A stretch of 25,053 nucleotides of DNA from JAOTYV01 sp041557595. Its GTDB lineage: Bacteria > Pseudomonadota > Alphaproteobacteria > UBA8366. Positions 7,956-15,886 of the stretch are shown here, one piece after another. The notes beneath the pieces were generated by a model. That model saw only the letters and a list, made by a program, of their open reading frames with translations, was not told the origin of the DNA and searched no databases. Each line of letters begins with the position of its first letter. The first letter of the stretch is position 1. Position numbers and translations under genes: made by a program. The stretch spans positions 1-25,053 of the forward strand of contig JBFFGE010000052.1 of NCBI GenBank assembly GCA_041557595.1, written 5' to 3'.

Positions 7956-8195
7956 CTATGCGTCCTCTGGTACCGCAGTCTGCAGGGCGAGCGCGTGCAA
8001 TTCATTGCCCATCCGGCCTTGCAGCGCATCATAGACCATTTGGTGCTGCTTGACGCGGCTCATTCCCTTGAAGGCGGCCGCCCGCACGAGGGCCGCGTAA
8101 TGGTCGCCATCGCCGCGCAGGTCGGAAATCTGGACCTCGGCGCCGGGAATCGCGTCCTTGATCATCTGCTCGATCTCTGTCGCGCTCATCGCCAT
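7956..8195 (-). CDS. BolA family protein
   Basis: A 79-residue BolA-fold protein. The N-terminus MAMSATEIEQMIKDAIPGAEVQISDLRGDGDHYAALV and the helix FKGMSRVKQHQMVYDALQGRMGNELHAL are classic, including the conserved His in DHY and the RVKQHQ helix. BolA forms a [2Fe-2S] heterodimer with monothiol glutaredoxin, here its direct neighbour. The short form resembles the IbaG/BolA1 type. It starts 27 nt after purL and is probably co-transcribed. A start at the second Met would also be possible. Confidence 0.95.
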   Translation of the reverse strand: MAMSATEIEQMIKDAIPGAEVQISDLRGDGDHYAALVRAAAFKGMSRVKQHQMVYDALQGRMGNELHALALQTAVPEDA

Positions 8196-8222
8196 GCTGC
8201 TGCTCTCCCGCTTCCTTGTGTC

Positions 8223-10412
8223 CTACGGCGTTCCCATATAGTCCGGGAGCCAGCCCTCATGCCCCGTCCGCAAGGCGTCCAGAGATATGGTGGGTCCGCC
8301 GGCCAGTGTCAACGCGCTGCCGCCGGTTTGTCCGATGATTTGGGCCGCAACCCCGGCCGTTTCCGCCGCTTCGAGAATTGCCCCGGGATCGTCCGCTGCG
8401 ACAATATAGCGGCTCTGATCCTCGCCGAACAACCACGCATGAAGGGGTAGGGCGCCGTTGGCCGGCTCGATCACCGCGCCGATACCGCCGGCAAGGGCCA
8501 TTTCCGCGACGGCGACGAGGAGTCCGCCATCGGCGATGTCATGGCAAACCCGGACCAGCCCCCGGTCCACCAGATCCAATATCAGCGACCCGTTGCGCCG
8601 CTCCGCGGCAAGATCGACCGGCGGCGGCGCGCCGTCCTCCCGTCCCAGGATGTCGCGAAGATATACCGATGCCCCAAGCCATCCCGCGGTCTCGCCGAGC
8701 AGGACGATGGATTGATCGGGCGCGGCGAAACCGACCCGGGTCGCCTTGTCGATATCGGCGAGCAGGCCGAGGCCGCCGATAACCGGCGTCGGCAGGATCG
8801 CCTCGCCCTCGGTTTCGTTGTAGAGCGAGACATTGCCGGAGACGACGGGGAAGTCGAGCGCCGCCGCTGCGGCGCCGATGCCGCGCACGCAGCCGACAAA
8901 TTGTCCCATGATGGCGGGCCGTTCCGGATTGCCGAAATTGAGGTTGTTGGTCAGGGCCAGCGGCGTCGCGCCGGTGGCGACGAGGTTGCGCCAGGCTTCG
9001 ACGACCGCCTGCCGGCCACCGCGTTCCGGGTCGGCGCGGCAATAGCGCGGCGTCGAATCGGTCGTGACGGCCAGACCGCGGCGCGTGCCGTGCACCCGGA
9101 CCACGGCGGCGTCGCCGCCCGGTCCCCGCACGGTATCGGCCATCACCATGTGGTCGTACTGCTCCCAGATCCAGCGGCGGCTGCACAGATCCGGCGTCGC
9201 CAGCAGGGTTTCGAGGGCGGCAAGCGGGTTTTCGGGCGCCGCGACGTCGGCCGGGGCCAGTTCCGGCCGTGCCGCCGGCGCGTCCCAGGGACGATCGTAT
9301 TCGGGCGCCGCGCTGACCAGCGGATCGACCGGGATATCCGCTTCCACCCGGCCGCCCATCTTCAGGATCAGACGGCCGGTTTCGGTGATGCGCCCGATGA
9401 TCGCGAAATCCAGCTCCCATTTCTCGAAGATCGCCCGCGCCGCGTCCTCATGGCCCGGTTTCAGGACCATCAGCATGCGTTCCTGGCTCTCCGACAGCAT
9501 CAGCTCATAGGCCGACATGCCGTCTTCGCGCATCGGTACCATGTCGAGGTCCAAATCGATTCCGACGCCGCCCTTGGAGGCCATTTCGACCGAGGAGGAA
9601 GTTAGCCCTGCGGCGCCCATATCCTGGATTGCGACGATCGCCTCGGTCGCCATCAGCTCGAGGCAGGCTTCGAGCAAAAGTTTTTCGGTGAACGGGTCGC
9701 CGACCTGCACCGTCGGCCGCTTTTCTTCCGAGTCTTCAGTGAATTCGGCGGAGGCCATGGTCGCGCCATGGATCCCGTCGCGGCCGGTCTTGGAACCCAC
9801 ATAGACCACCGGATTACCCGGGCCCGCCGCCGCCGAATAGAAAATCCGATCCGCGTCGGCGATTCCGACCGTCATGGCGTTGACCAGGATATTGCCGTCA
9901 TAGGCGGTGTGAAAGTTGGTCTCGCCGCCGACCGTGGGCACGCCGATGCAATTGCCGTAGCCGCCGATGCCGGCCACGACGCCGGCAACCAGATGCTTGG
10001 TCTTCGGGTGATCGGGCCGGCCGAAGCGCAAGGCGTTGAGATTGGCGACCGGGCGGGCGCCCATCGTAAAGACGTCCCGCATGATGCCGCCGACGCCGGT
10101 CGCGGCGCCCTGATAGGGTTCGATGAAACTCGGATGGTTATGGCTCTCGATCTTGAACACCGCCGCCTTGCCGTCGCCGATATCGACCACGCCGGCATTC
10201 TCGCCCGGCCCGCAAATTACCTGCGGCCCTTCAGTGGGCAGCGTCTTCAGCCATTTTTTGGATGATTTATAGGAGCAATGCTCCGACCACATCACCGAGA
10301 AGATGCCGAGCTCAGTAAGGCTGGGTTCGCGGCCGAGGATGTCGAGCACGGTTGCGTATTCGTCGGCCGTCAGGCCGTGTTCGGCGACCATCGCCGGTGT
10401 GATCTGGCTCAT
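8223..10412 (-). CDS. purL: Phosphoribosylformylglycinamidine synthase subunit PurL
   Basis: A 729-residue small-type PurL. With PurQ and PurS it makes FGAM from FGAR, glutamine and ATP, the fourth purine step. Visible are SVMWSEHCSYKSS with the conserved His (about residues 39-51), GPGENAGVVDIG, the nucleotide and metal site KIESHNHPSFIEPYQGAATGVGGI (about 87-111), LTNNLNFGNPE, and the C-terminal ATPase-like repeat ending DGGLLVAVAEMALAGGIGA. The start at 10412 (MSQITPAMVAEHG) fits the family N-terminus and has GAAGG 6 nt upstream. The in-frame ATG at 10424 is an alternative. It is separated from purQ by a dehydrogenase gene on the other strand, so it needs its own promoter in the gap at 10413-10552. 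Confidence 0.97.
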   Translation of the reverse strand: MSQITPAMVAEHGLTADEYATVLDILGREPSLTELGIFSVMWSEHCSYKSSKKWLKTLPTEGPQVICGPGENAGVVDIGDGKAAVFKIESHNHPSFIEPYQGAATGVGGIMRDVFTMGARPVANLNALRFGRPDHPKTKHLVAGVVAGIGGYGNCIGVPTVGGETNFHTAYDGNILVNAMTVGIADADRIFYSAAAGPGNPVVYVGSKTGRDGIHGATMASAEFTEDSEEKRPTVQVGDPFTEKLLLEACLELMATEAIVAIQDMGAAGLTSSSVEMASKGGVGIDLDLDMVPMREDGMSAYELMLSESQERMLMVLKPGHEDAARAIFEKWELDFAIIGRITETGRLILKMGGRVEADIPVDPLVSAAPEYDRPWDAPAARPELAPADVAAPENPLAALETLLATPDLCSRRWIWEQYDHMVMADTVRGPGGDAAVVRVHGTRRGLAVTTDSTPRYCRADPERGGRQAVVEAWRNLVATGATPLALTNNLNFGNPERPAIMGQFVGCVRGIGAAAAALDFPVVSGNVSLYNETEGEAILPTPVIGGLGLLADIDKATRVGFAAPDQSIVLLGETAGWLGASVYLRDILGREDGAPPPVDLAAERRNGSLILDLVDRGLVRVCHDIADGGLLVAVAEMALAGGIGAVIEPANGALPLHAWLFGEDQSRYIVAADDPGAILEAAETAGVAAQIIGQTGGSALTLAGGPTISLDALRTGHEGWLPDYMGTP

Positions 10413-10552
10413 GCGGGCCTTCATAACAGATTCGGTTTGTCAGGCAACCACGACGGAACGATCGGGCGGTTGAGTCTTGTGCGCGGGCGGTTTTGCCTCA
10501 AGACTGTGCCGGTGCCAAGTTGCCTGCGAGTGAGACAAAGAGGGAGGATAGG

Positions 10553-11596
10553 ATGCGAGGTGTGGTGTTTCTGGGCAATCGGGAACTGGAAATTCGGAAC
10601 TTTCCCGATCCGACGCCGGGGCCCGGTGAGGTCGTCATCGCGATCAAGGCTTCGGGGATGTGCGGCAGCGACCTCAAACCCTACCGCGCGGCGGACAGCG
10701 CGGCTTCCCTCGGGCTCGGCGGCGACGGCGAACCGGTCATTGCGGGGCACGAGCCGTGCGGCGTCGTGGCCGAAGTTGGGCCCGGTGTCACGGAGGCCGA
10801 GGCCCGGATCGGCCAGCGCGTGATGGATCATCATTATGCGGGATGCGGCGTTTGCGGCCATTGCCGGACCGGCTGGTCGCAGCTTTGCGGCGAGGGCATC
10901 GTCGTCTACGGCATGACCGGCAATGGCGGGCACGCGGAATATATGAAGGTGCCGGTGCGCACCTTGGTGCCGCTGCCCGACGAATTGTCGTTCGAGACCG
11001 GCGCGGCGATTTCCTGCGGCACGGGCACGGCCTATGGCGCCTTGCGGCGGCTGAATATTTCCGGCCGCGACACCATCGCCATCTTCGGCCAGGGGCCGGT
11101 CGGGTTGAGCGCAACCCAGCTTGCGGCCGCGATGGGGGCCCGGGTCATCGCGATAGACGTCGGCGCGGAACGGCGGGCGATGGCGTCCGAATTCGGCGCC
11201 GATGCGGTAATCGATCCGGCGGCGGACGATCCGGTCGCCGCGATCCGTGAGCTGACCCATGGCGAAGGCGCCCATCTGACGCTCGATTGCAGCGGCAATC
11301 CCGATGCGCGGGCGGCGGCGGTGCGCAGCGCCCGCACCTGGGGCACCGCGTGTTTCGTCGGCGAGGGAAACAATGTGACGCTCGAGGTCAGCCCGGACAT
11401 GTTGCGCCGGCAGATCACCATCGTCGCGTCCTGGACCTTCAACACGGTCGGGCAGGCGGAATGTGCGCGGTTCGTGGCGGATCGCGGTATCGATGTGGAT
11501 AGCCTGTTTTCCCACCGCTTCAAGCTGGATCAGGCGGACGAGGCCTACCGGTTGTTCGATACCCAGACCACGGGCAAGGGCGTTTTCCTGCTCTGA
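10553..11596 (+). CDS. Zinc-dependent alcohol dehydrogenase family protein (MDR superfamily)
   Basis: A 347-residue medium-chain dehydrogenase. Catalytic zinc ligands appear in MCGSDLKPY (Cys near 39) and AGHEPCGVV (His-Glu near 65-66). The structural zinc motif is CGVCGHCRTGWSQLC (about 98-112). The NAD(P)-binding turn is IFGQGPVGLSATQLAAAMGA (about 181-200). GGGAGG lies just upstream of the ATG at 10553, which is preferred to the in-frame ATG at 10493. It resembles polyol and threonine dehydrogenase relatives; the substrate is unknown. It occupies the gap between purQ and purL on the opposite strand, where alphaproteobacterial clusters usually have the two pur genes adjacent, so it is probably a later insertion. 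Confidence 0.93.
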   Translation: MRGVVFLGNRELEIRNFPDPTPGPGEVVIAIKASGMCGSDLKPYRAADSAASLGLGGDGEPVIAGHEPCGVVAEVGPGVTEAEARIGQRVMDHHYAGCGVCGHCRTGWSQLCGEGIVVYGMTGNGGHAEYMKVPVRTLVPLPDELSFETGAAISCGTGTAYGALRRLNISGRDTIAIFGQGPVGLSATQLAAAMGARVIAIDVGAERRAMASEFGADAVIDPAADDPVAAIRELTHGEGAHLTLDCSGNPDARAAAVRSARTWGTACFVGEGNNVTLEVSPDMLRRQITIVASWTFNTVGQAECARFVADRGIDVDSLFSHRFKLDQADEAYRLFDTQTTGKGVFLL

Positions 11597-11617
11597 CAGC
11601 CGTGGGCACGGGAGCGT

Positions 11618-12316
11618 TCAGGCGAAACCGCCCGCCGCGGCGGCCAGCGCCGTCATCATCGGGATGCCGTCGGTGCCGCCATGCCGGGCGTCGGCCGCGC
11701 GTTCGGGATGGGGCATCATGCCGAGCACTGTTTTGGTTTCATTGAAGATGCCGGCAATGTTGTCGCAGGACCCGTTGGGATTGTCGGCGTCGGTGGGCTC
11801 ACCCGACGGGGCCACATAGCGGAAGGCCACACGGCCGTCGCCGTTCAAACGGTCGATCGTTTCCGGATCGGCGAAATAGTTGCCGTCGTGATGGGCGACG
11901 GGGATGCGGATGATCTGACCCGCCTCGTAGCCCGCGGTGAACAGCGTCTGGCTGTTCTCCACCCGGAGATCGACCGGCCGGCAGATGAATTTCAGGCCGG
12001 CATTGCGCATCAGCGCGCCCGGCAGAAGACCTGCTTCGGTCAGTATTTGAAAGCCATTGCAAATGCCGAGCGTCGGCACGCCGCGTTCCGCCTGGGCGAC
12101 CACTTCCCGCATCACCGGCGATTGTGCGGCCATGGCGCCGGCGCGCAGGTAGTCGCCATAAGAAAATCCGCCGGGAATGACGATCGCGTCGACGCGGGGC
12201 AGCTCGGTTTCGCGGTGCCAGACCATGGCAGGCTTGCGGCCCGTCGCCTGTTCCAGCGCAACCGCGGCGTCGCGGTCGCAGTTCGATCCGGGAAAAACGA
12301 TGACGGCGGCTTTCAC
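11618..12316 (-). CDS. purQ: Phosphoribosylformylglycinamidine synthase subunit PurQ (glutaminase)
   Basis: A 232-residue class I glutamine amidotransferase that releases ammonia from glutamine for PurL. The nucleophile Cys86 lies in TLGICNGFQ. The His-Glu pair is in MMPHPERA near the C-terminus. The N-terminal VFPGSNCDRD and IPGGFSYGDYLRAGAMA are PurQ-specific. It follows purS by 40 nt on the same strand. Its 3' end faces the inserted dehydrogenase gene across a 21-nt gap with no visible terminator, so convergent read-through is possible. Confidence 0.98.
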   Translation of the reverse strand: MKAAVIVFPGSNCDRDAAVALEQATGRKPAMVWHRETELPRVDAIVIPGGFSYGDYLRAGAMAAQSPVMREVVAQAERGVPTLGICNGFQILTEAGLLPGALMRNAGLKFICRPVDLRVENSQTLFTAGYEAGQIIRIPVAHHDGNYFADPETIDRLNGDGRVAFRYVAPSGEPTDADNPNGSCDNIAGIFNETKTVLGMMPHPERAADARHGGTDGIPMMTALAAAAGGFA

Positions 12317-12356
12317 GTCCGGGCTCCGTGGATACCGGGAACCATACCGGCTGGGT

Positions 12357-12599
12357 TCATGCTTCCAGTTCGATCTCGTAATTCTCGATCACTGTGTTGG
12401 CCAGCAATTTGCGGCACATTTCTTCGGCTTGCGCGCGCGCCGCCGTGGGGTCTTCCTCGACGAGTTCGAGTTCGACGACCTTGCCTTGGCGAACGTCGGT
12501 GACGCCCAGGAATCCGAGAGCTTCGAGCGCGTGGCGGATCGCCTTGCCTTGCGGATCGAGAACGCCCTTTTTGAGTGTGATGTGTATCCGTGCTTTCAC
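12357..12599 (-). CDS. purS: Phosphoribosylformylglycinamidine synthase subunit PurS
   Basis: An 80-residue PurS, the small dimeric bridging subunit of the three-part FGAM synthase. MKARIHITLKKGVLDPQGKA, the LGFLGVTDVRQGKVVELEL strand-helix pattern and the AEEMCRKLLANTVIENYEIEL C-terminus are typical, and the length is standard. It begins 9 nt after purC stops, so the two are almost certainly co-transcribed and coupled. Confidence 0.97.
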   Translation of the reverse strand: MKARIHITLKKGVLDPQGKAIRHALEALGFLGVTDVRQGKVVELELVEEDPTAARAQAEEMCRKLLANTVIENYEIELEA

Positions 12600-12608
12600 G
12601 TGTCCGCC

Positions 12609-13376
12609 CTATTGCACCAGATCCGGCGCCCGGACGTCGCCGGGGCCGCCTTCCGGCAGGATGCCCAATCGGCGTGCCACCTCCTGATAGGCTTCCTCGA
12701 CCTCGCCCAGATCGTGCCGGAAACGGTCCTTGTCCAGCTTCTTGTTCGTCTCCAGATCCCACAACCGGCAGCTATCCGGGCTGATTTCATCGGCCAGCAC
12801 GACGCGCATCTCGCCGCTTTCTTCGTACAGGCGCCCGAATTCCAATTTGAAATCGATCAGTTTCAGATTGACCCCCAGGAACAGGCCGCTGAGGAAGTCG
12901 TTGATTCGCAGGGCCAGCGCGAGCATATCGTCGATATCCTGCGGCGTCGCCCAGCCGAACGCAGTGATATGTTCCTCGCACACCATGGGATCGTCGAGCT
13001 CATCGGCCTTGTAATAATATTCCACGATCGATCGCGGCAGCGGTGCGCCTTCCTCCATGCCGAACCGCTTCGCCAGGGAGCCGGCTACGACATTGCGAAT
13101 CACCACCTCGATCGGGATGATTTCGACTTCGCGCACCAATTGTTCGCGCATGTTGAGGCGCCGCATGAAATGGGTCGGGATGCCGATTTCGCCGAGCCGG
13201 ACCATCAGATACTCGGAAATCCGGTTGTTGAGGACGCCCTTGCCGGTGATCGTGCCGGTTTTCTTCCGGTTGAAGGCACTCGCGTCGTCTTTGAAATACT
13301 GCACCAAGGTCCCGGGTTCCGGCCCTTCAAAGAGAATCTTGGCCTTACCCTCGTAAATTCTTCTGCGTCGCGCCAT
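12609..13376 (-). CDS. purC: Phosphoribosylaminoimidazole-succinocarboxamide synthase (SAICAR synthetase)
   Basis: A 255-residue PurC, which ligates aspartate to CAIR with ATP. The N-terminal RRRRIYEGKAKILFEGPEPG is the ATP-site start. The family signatures LNMREQLVREVEIIPIEVVIRN and LIDFKLEFGR (about residue 178) followed by LADEISPDSCRLWD are present. The start at 13376 (MARRRRIYEG) matches the family. In-frame ATGs at 13430 and 13394 would add a non-conserved tail, and 13430 precedes the likely transcription start. It is the first gene of the purC-S-Q unit and has its own promoter at 13428-13456. Confidence 0.97.
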   Translation of the reverse strand: MARRRRIYEGKAKILFEGPEPGTLVQYFKDDASAFNRKKTGTITGKGVLNNRISEYLMVRLGEIGIPTHFMRRLNMREQLVREVEIIPIEVVIRNVVAGSLAKRFGMEEGAPLPRSIVEYYYKADELDDPMVCEEHITAFGWATPQDIDDMLALALRINDFLSGLFLGVNLKLIDFKLEFGRLYEESGEMRVVLADEISPDSCRLWDLETNKKLDKDRFRHDLGEVEEAYQEVARRLGILPEGGPGDVRAPDLVQ

Positions 13377-13581
13377 TTTGGGGAAACCTTTCATCGAAGG
13401 GCCCGGCGGGGTCCTTCTGTCCGACCTCATATAGCAACTGCCAATGGCCGCGACAATGAAGCACTTGAGAAACCTGTATTCGAAACATTTAGATATTCAA
13501 AAACAATAGCTTAATTGCGCGATCCTGGCGTATCGCCGGGCTGGAAACGGCGGGTTCAGGGCGTTCGCCGCCGCGTGAGTC
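13377..13581. other. Intergenic region between purC and the acyl-CoA dehydrogenase pair
   Basis: This gap of about 205 bp holds the purC leader and promoter and an AT-rich patch near 13480-13515 that contrasts with the GC-rich surroundings. I see short GC stems around 13525-13560 but no canonical terminator for the upstream dehydrogenase gene. Read-through into purC is therefore possible. No gene is supported here. Confidence 0.5.
13428..13456 (-). promoter_or_regulatory. Promoter of the purC-purS-purQ unit
   Basis: On the minus strand, TTGTCG (13451-13456) and TATATG (13428-13433) are separated by 17 nt. Transcription would start near 13421, about 45 nt before the purC ATG. No PurR-type operator is evident. 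Confidence 0.6.
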
Positions 13582-14655
13582 TCATTCGGCCGCGCCCGCG
13601 GATTGACGTTGGGTAAGATCGGTCCAGAGGGCGTCGCCGCCCCGCGCTGCCACGGTACGCCCCAATTCCTCGGCCCATTGGCTTTCGCCGCCGAATTCCG
13701 GGCGCCAGGACCAGAGCCGGCGCGTCGCGAAATGGAGCGAATGCTCGTAGGTGAAGCCGATGGCGCCATGGACCTGGTGGGCGATGGCGGCCGCAGCGCC
13801 CGCGGCTTCCCCGGCAATGACCTTGGCGCAGGCGATTTCGAAACGGGGATCGCGCCGGTCCGCGGCGCGGAAGGCGGTTTCGGCGGCAAGCGTGGCCTGG
13901 GCGGAGAGCGCGGCAAGCGTCGCCAGTTGATGCTGGATTGCCTGAAATTTCGCGATCGGCCGGCCGAATTGGACCCGGTCATTGGCGTATTGCACGGCTT
14001 CGGCGAGGGTACGCTCGACGGCGCCCGCCATCTGCGCCGCACGAATCATTGCGCCATAGAGAGCGATCCCGTCCTTTGGCGCGGTTTCCCGGTCGAGTAA
14101 GGTAACGGGCGCGGACGCGAAACTCAGCCGGTCGCGGGGTTCGCGCGCCGTATTGCGGTCGGGGCGGCACGCGGCGTCGGACGTGTTCGCCAGGACGAGG
14201 CGGGAGTCGCCGTCATGTTGGGCCGTCGACACTACGTGGCCGGCGTCGGCACCCCAGGGCACGGCCGGCAGGTCCCCGGAAATCCGCCATTCGCCATCGC
14301 GTTGCGACAGGGTGGGCGTGTGTGCCGCGTCCGTGCACGCAATCGTCAGGGGGCCATCGGGAATATCCATGCCGGAACGATCGAGCAGCCAGCCGGCGAG
14401 GATGGTTTCCGGCAGGGGCACCGGCGCGGCAAACCGGCCGGCCGCCTTGATGATGACGAATGCATCGTGCCAGCCGGCGCCCGCGCCGCCCTGCGATTCG
14501 GAAACCAGCGGGCGGGTCAGGCCGCTTTCCGTGAGGGCGGTCCACAGGGCTTCGGGCCAGTCGCCGTTTTCGGCCGCCTCCAAAGTTTCGCGCGTGGCGA
14601 GGTCGCCGAACAGCCGGGTGACGGTATCTTCGAGAATGTCGCGAAGCTCGCTCAT
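13582..14655 (-). CDS. Acyl-CoA dehydrogenase family protein (small subunit type)
   Basis: A 357-residue acyl-CoA dehydrogenase-like flavoprotein. The C-terminal FAD domain is clear: AGAVERTLAEAVQYANDRVQFGRPIAKFQAIQHQLA (about residues 211-246), then IAHQVHGAIGFTYEHSLHFATRR. The Tyr-Glu-His there is like that of bacterial catabolic dehydrogenases that work as pairs. The N-terminal domain is reduced and degenerate, and the middle beta-domain is short. The ATG at 14655 overlaps the stop of the preceding dehydrogenase gene by 4 nt (ATGA), so the two proteins are probably made in equal amounts. In actinobacterial steroid catabolism, coupled pairs of this sort form alpha2beta2 enzymes; that assembly is my inference here. 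Confidence 0.9.
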   Translation of the reverse strand: MSELRDILEDTVTRLFGDLATRETLEAAENGDWPEALWTALTESGLTRPLVSESQGGAGAGWHDAFVIIKAAGRFAAPVPLPETILAGWLLDRSGMDIPDGPLTIACTDAAHTPTLSQRDGEWRISGDLPAVPWGADAGHVVSTAQHDGDSRLVLANTSDAACRPDRNTAREPRDRLSFASAPVTLLDRETAPKDGIALYGAMIRAAQMAGAVERTLAEAVQYANDRVQFGRPIAKFQAIQHQLATLAALSAQATLAAETAFRAADRRDPRFEIACAKVIAGEAAGAAAAIAHQVHGAIGFTYEHSLHFATRRLWSWRPEFGGESQWAEELGRTVAARGGDALWTDLTQRQSAGAAE

Positions 14656-15800
14656 CGCAGCCCCAACCCGCGCGCGATGATGCCGCGGACGACCTCGCGG
14701 GTGCCGCCGCGCAGGGAATAGGAAACCGACGCCTGGGTGACGAATGCGAGCGATTTTCCGAATTCGTCGCCATGTTCGAGCAGCGGTTCGGCGTCCGTGA
14801 GATCCTGTGCAATGCCGGGGATACCCTGCTCGAAGGTAACGCCGAGTTCCTTTACCACCGTGCCTTCGAGCGCGGGATCCTTGCCCGCATTCTGCATGCC
14901 GGCAACGGAGAGCGACATTTCGCGCAATGTCGCCAGTTGCGCCACCATGCGGCCGATGCCGACCGCCGCGCGTTCGCCGGGGGCTTGGGTGCTGGCGTTG
15001 ATGAGTTGGCGGATCATCGGGATATTGCTCATATAGCGTTCCGGGCCGGCGCGTTCGAACGCAAGCTCGGCCACCACTTGTTTCCAACCGTCGCCCGTGC
15101 CGCCGATCAGACGATCGTCCGCCAGGAAGACGTCCTCGAAATGGACCTGATTGAAATCGTGATCGCCGGTCATATTGATGATCGGCCGAATTTCGATGCC
15201 GGGCATCTTCATGTCGACCAGGAATTGGGACAGACCCTCATGCCGGTCCTCAGGTGCGCCGCTGGTGCGGAACAGGCCGATCATGAAGTCGCAGCGATGC
15301 GCGCCGGAAGTCCAAACCTTGGTGCCGTTGACAACCCAGCCGCCATCGACTTTTTCCGCACGGGTCCGAACGGAGGCGAGATCGGAACCGGAATCCGGCT
15401 CGCTCATGCCGATACAGAAAAAGGCTTCGCCGCGGGTGATGGGCGGCAAAAATTCCTGCCGTTGCGCCTCGGTTCCGAACCGCAGGATGAGCGGGCCGCT
15501 CTGGCGGTCGGCGATCCAATGGAGCCCGACCGGAGCGCCCATTGCCAGCATTTCCTCCAGCATGACGTACCGTTCCAGCGCGCTGCGCTCCTGGCCGCCA
15601 TATTTCTTCGGCCACGTCATGCCGATCCAGCCCCGCTGTGCGACTTTCCGGCTAAACCCGGCGTCACCTTCGGCCCAGGACTTGGCGAGGCGCGACGCAG
15701 GGTATTCGGCCAGAGCCTCGCGGAGAAAGTCGCGAACCTCCTCGCGAATGGTTTCCGTCTCGGGGGGAAGATCACAGGGCTCGAATTGGATTTCCGGCAT
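14652..15800 (-). CDS. Acyl-CoA dehydrogenase family protein (large subunit type)
   Basis: A 382-residue acyl-CoA dehydrogenase, an FAD enzyme that forms the 2,3-double bond of acyl-CoA. Visible are the N-terminal helical domain (RGWIGMTWPKKYGGQ), the flavin/substrate loop CIGMSEPDSGSDLASVRTRAE, the beta-domain WVVNGTKVWTSGAHRCDF, and the C-terminal GGTREVVRGIIARGLGL, where the flavin-adenine contact sits. ELAFERAGPERY is a candidate position for the catalytic Glu, as in isovaleryl-CoA dehydrogenase. The start at 15800 was chosen from the family N-terminus (MPEIQFEP). The open frame continues far upstream but only as the out-of-frame shadow of the NRDE gene. It is followed with ATGA overlap by a second dehydrogenase. 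Confidence 0.93.
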   Translation of the reverse strand: MPEIQFEPCDLPPETETIREEVRDFLREALAEYPASRLAKSWAEGDAGFSRKVAQRGWIGMTWPKKYGGQERSALERYVMLEEMLAMGAPVGLHWIADRQSGPLILRFGTEAQRQEFLPPITRGEAFFCIGMSEPDSGSDLASVRTRAEKVDGGWVVNGTKVWTSGAHRCDFMIGLFRTSGAPEDRHEGLSQFLVDMKMPGIEIRPIINMTGDHDFNQVHFEDVFLADDRLIGGTGDGWKQVVAELAFERAGPERYMSNIPMIRQLINASTQAPGERAAVGIGRMVAQLATLREMSLSVAGMQNAGKDPALEGTVVKELGVTFEQGIPGIAQDLTDAEPLLEHGDEFGKSLAFVTQASVSYSLRGGTREVVRGIIARGLGLR

Positions 15801-15886
15801 AGCCTCGATTTTTTCCTCTGTTCTTCTATTCCTGTGGCGGCCGGTTATTCGAATGGCTCTATCGATGGTCGCCGGAAGCCAATTCG

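Noticed and set aside
14213..14812. Long frames antisense to, or out of frame with, the acyl-CoA dehydrogenase pair
   Set aside because: Typical of GC-rich coding DNA, where other frames stay open. No start signal or recognisable domain.
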